Assembly: GCA_002494625.1 (NCBI GenBank) | Contig: DACH01000020.1 | Span: 148,316 to 212,315 of the forward strand | Length of the DNA: 64,000 bases | Source of the DNA: Archaeoglobus sp. UBA234 | Lineage (GTDB): Archaea > Halobacteriota > Archaeoglobi > Archaeoglobales > Archaeoglobaceae | Direction: 5' to 3' | Part shown: positions 62,995 through 64,000 of the stretch, one piece after another | How positions within the stretch are numbered: the stretch's first letter is position 1 | Layout of the letters: each line of letters starts with the position of its first letter | Program-made: the position numbers and the translations under genes | Notes under the pieces: generated by a model | Seen by the model: only the letters and a program-made list of their open reading frames with translations | Databases searched by the model: none | Told to the model about the DNA's origin: nothing

Positions 62995-63114
62995 ACCGAG
63001 ACGGCTTCGAAATTAAATGGATTAAAGAGAATCATAATCTTTTTTGTATTTATCGAAATATGTTTCGTAGTATATGGATATTACTTAATTTCTAAAGGAG
63101 ATACTGATTTTCCA

Positions 63115-63555
63115 ATGTTTATTATTCAAGCTTTCAATGTATTGACGGCAATTTTAATGATAGTAGTAATCTCTGAGCAAGCCAGAATTTCACAACATCA
63201 AGCTGAAATCATGAACAAGCAAACTAAACTATTAGAACTCGAAAAGAAGCCAATGCTCTTTTTCAGGAAAAGAGGCCTAAGTAGAACTGAAAGTGGGGAT
63301 GTTTGTAGGTTTGAAATCCTAAACATATCTAAGTATCCAGTGTTAATAAAAGCCATTAGTTTTGAACCTCAAGTAAAACAAGAAGCTCCTAACATCGAGA
63401 GAAAAATAATTTTGCCTGATATGATGGTCACTCCGGAAGTGAATTTACCAAGAATCGTGAAATTAAAAGTGTCTAATCTATATTACCCAGATGTGGTTCT
63501 TGAATATCAATATGATCCCGATTCTGAGGAGATTAAAATAAAAGAAGAATTCTAA
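63115..63555 (+). CDS. Viral membrane protein, possibly with a longer N terminus
   Basis: 146 residues from ATG. One membrane helix (AFNVLTAILMIVVI) and then a soluble beta-rich domain. In the same frame, bases 62995-63114 are open and encode another hydrophobic helix (IIIFFVFIEICFVVYGYYLI) but hold no ATG, GTG or TTG. A two-helix hairpin would be natural for this kind of protein. Either the gene uses a rare start, or the TGA at 62992 is a mutation or is read through. Confidence 0.5.
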   Translation: MFIIQAFNVLTAILMIVVISEQARISQHQAEIMNKQTKLLELEKKPMLFFRKRGLSRTESGDVCRFEILNISKYPVLIKAISFEPQVKQEAPNIERKIILPDMMVTPEVNLPRIVKLKVSNLYYPDVVLEYQYDPDSEEIKIKEEF

Positions 63556-63638
63556 GCTCGATTTTTTGAGAGGTTATTTTGTTCCATTCTCATTGAGTTC
63601 GCATTACTGCTCTTTTCTATTACGAAATTTTTCCCATT

Positions 63639-63660
63639 TTCACCACGAAACATTAATAAT
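63639..63660 (+). promoter_or_regulatory. Conserved viral promoter motif, copy 4 (integrase)
   Basis: Reads TTCACCACGAAACATTAATAAT. It shares TTTCACCACGAA with the minus-strand sequence in front of the capsid unit and has a TATA-like TTAATAAT, about 25-30 bases before the integrase ATG at 63684. Confidence 0.5.
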
Positions 63661-63683
63661 GTCGCCTGCCTTATATGTTCCAC

Positions 63684-64000
63684 ATGGAACAAGTTGGAAC
63701 ATACTCTGAATCAACATTAAGGAAACCTCAAACAACAAAAAACAGCCAGAAAAAGGTTGATTTGCATATCAGAATTTCACAGGATAATTATATATTTTTA
63801 AAAGAAAATTTCAGAGGGAAGATTTCAGAGACTATAGATAAGCTATTGACTTCTTTTAGGACTGGTGAACCCATAGAAATCCAGATTTTTAAAATAGAAG
63901 GTTTTAATGGGCTCGGGGAGATTCGAACTCCCGACCTCCTGCGTGTGAGGGAAAGCGAAATGGGAGAAGTAAAGCAGTCTAATAGAAATATAACAAGATT
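63684..64000 (+). CDS. SSV-type integrase, N-terminal part (continues past the window)
   Basis: Open from ATG 63684 to the window edge, 105 codons. Residues 24-60 (KVDLHIRISQDNYIFLKENFRGKISETIDKLL) resemble a ribbon-helix-helix domain. Residues about 74-90 (GLGEIRTPDLLRV) are encoded by the antisense of a tRNA 3' half, a mark of archaeal viral integrases whose gene holds the attachment site. From SEMGEVKQSN the protein is identical to the left-end fragment, and there is no stop, so a complete integrase gene may continue to the right. Confidence 0.85.
   Translation, partial: MEQVGTYSESTLRKPQTTKNSQKKVDLHIRISQDNYIFLKENFRGKISETIDKLLTSFRTGEPIEIQIFKIEGFNGLGEIRTPDLLRVRESEMGEVKQSNRNITR
63908..63949 (-). 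other. 3' half of tRNA-Val(CAC), viral attachment site core
   Basis: On the minus strand: anticodon loop CTCACAC, anticodon 3' stem GCAGG, variable AGGTC, T-arm GGGAG-TTCGAAT-CTCCC, acceptor CGAGCCC and discriminator A. The 5' half is absent, and the 5' anticodon stem should read CCTGC but reads TTTCC. It is therefore the viral mimic of the tRNA, not a working gene. Confidence 0.8.
63952..64000 (+). repeat. Right copy of the provirus terminal direct repeat
   Basis: All 49 bases up to the window edge match 45854-45902. Here the repeat continues viral integrase coding sequence instead of host DNA. Confidence 0.95.

Larger units (their letters stand above)
45854..63951. mobile_element. 18,098-bp provirus of probable PRD1/turrivirus (double-jelly-roll) lineage
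   Basis: Bounded by a perfect direct repeat of at least 49 bp (45854-45902 and 63952-64000). It encodes an SSV-type integrase split across the ends, a candidate double-jelly-roll capsid protein, an FtsK/HerA/A32-type packaging ATPase, about ten small membrane proteins, and several ribbon-helix-helix and zinc-finger proteins. All genes except the integrase and three right-end genes read leftward. No tail, portal or terminase genes are seen, which argues against a head-tail virus. Its genome size fits turriviruses such as STIV (about 17.7 kb). Confidence 0.85.

Noticed and set aside
63675..63703. GTTCC/GGAAC inverted repeats around the integrase start codon as an operator
   Set aside because: The repeats lie partly in the first codons and cannot be told from chance without relatives; kept only as a possibility.
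63908..64000. A complete tRNA-Val gene at the right junction
   Set aside because: The 5' half is missing: no matching 5' anticodon stem, D-arm or GGGCTCG acceptor strand follows.
1..64000. CRISPR arrays, rRNA genes or intact tRNA genes
   Set aside because: No regularly spaced repeats and no rRNA or complete tRNA sequence were seen on either strand.

Overview
The window comes from an archaeal chromosome, most likely a member of the Archaeoglobales close to Ferroglobus or Geoglobus. Genes are tightly packed and start codons are preceded by GGTGA or GGAGG sites. There are many PIN-domain toxin-antitoxin pairs and an archaeal FecCD/BtuD transporter. An operon encodes a Bzd-type ATP-dependent benzoyl-CoA reductase, an enzyme typical of anaerobic aromatic degraders such as Ferroglobus. 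The species is inferred from gene content only.

1-21.3 kb is core metabolism: a sugar kinase, a PLP decarboxylase, an alkaline-phosphatase-superfamily hydrolase, a corrinoid/siderophore-type ABC importer, a ClC chloride transporter with CBS domains, an acetyltransferase, a phosphoribosyltransferase and a metallo-beta-lactamase-fold enzyme. A seven-gene minus-strand operon follows (20670 down to 11930). It encodes benzoyl-CoA reductase subunits in the order BzdN-O-P-Q and then a NuoE/NuoF/NuoG-like electron-input module whose NuoG partner is fused to a GltD-like flavoprotein. A winged-helix regulator and an 18-bp perfect palindrome sit just upstream.

21.4-26.7 kb is an accessory island. Three toxin-antitoxin modules alternate with four decayed copies of the same gene tail (a fifth lies near 31.4 kb), and a truncated copy of the 30-31 kb glycosyltransferase lies at its start. 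26.8-45.8 kb is a cell-surface glycan cluster, almost all on the minus strand: GalU, UDP-glucose dehydrogenase, nucleotide-sugar epimerases, GT2/GT4/GT-C glycosyltransferases, a sulfatase-like enzyme, methyltransferases, another toxin-antitoxin pair and a B12/radical-SAM protein.

45.85-63.95 kb is an 18,098-bp provirus. It encodes a candidate double-jelly-roll major capsid protein, an FtsK/HerA/A32-type packaging ATPase, many small membrane and virion-like proteins, several ribbon-helix-helix and zinc-finger regulators, a BrnT-like toxin and an SSV-type integrase. This points to a tailless icosahedral, internal-membrane virus of the PRD1/turrivirus lineage. The integrase gene is split by integration. 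Its C-terminal part is at the left end, and its N-terminal part, overlapping the 3' half of a tRNA-Val(CAC) sequence, is at the right end. The right junction continues into viral sequence instead of host DNA, so the window appears to end inside a second, tandem copy. The left junction lies inside the 3' end of a host membrane glycosyltransferase gene, not in a tRNA gene.
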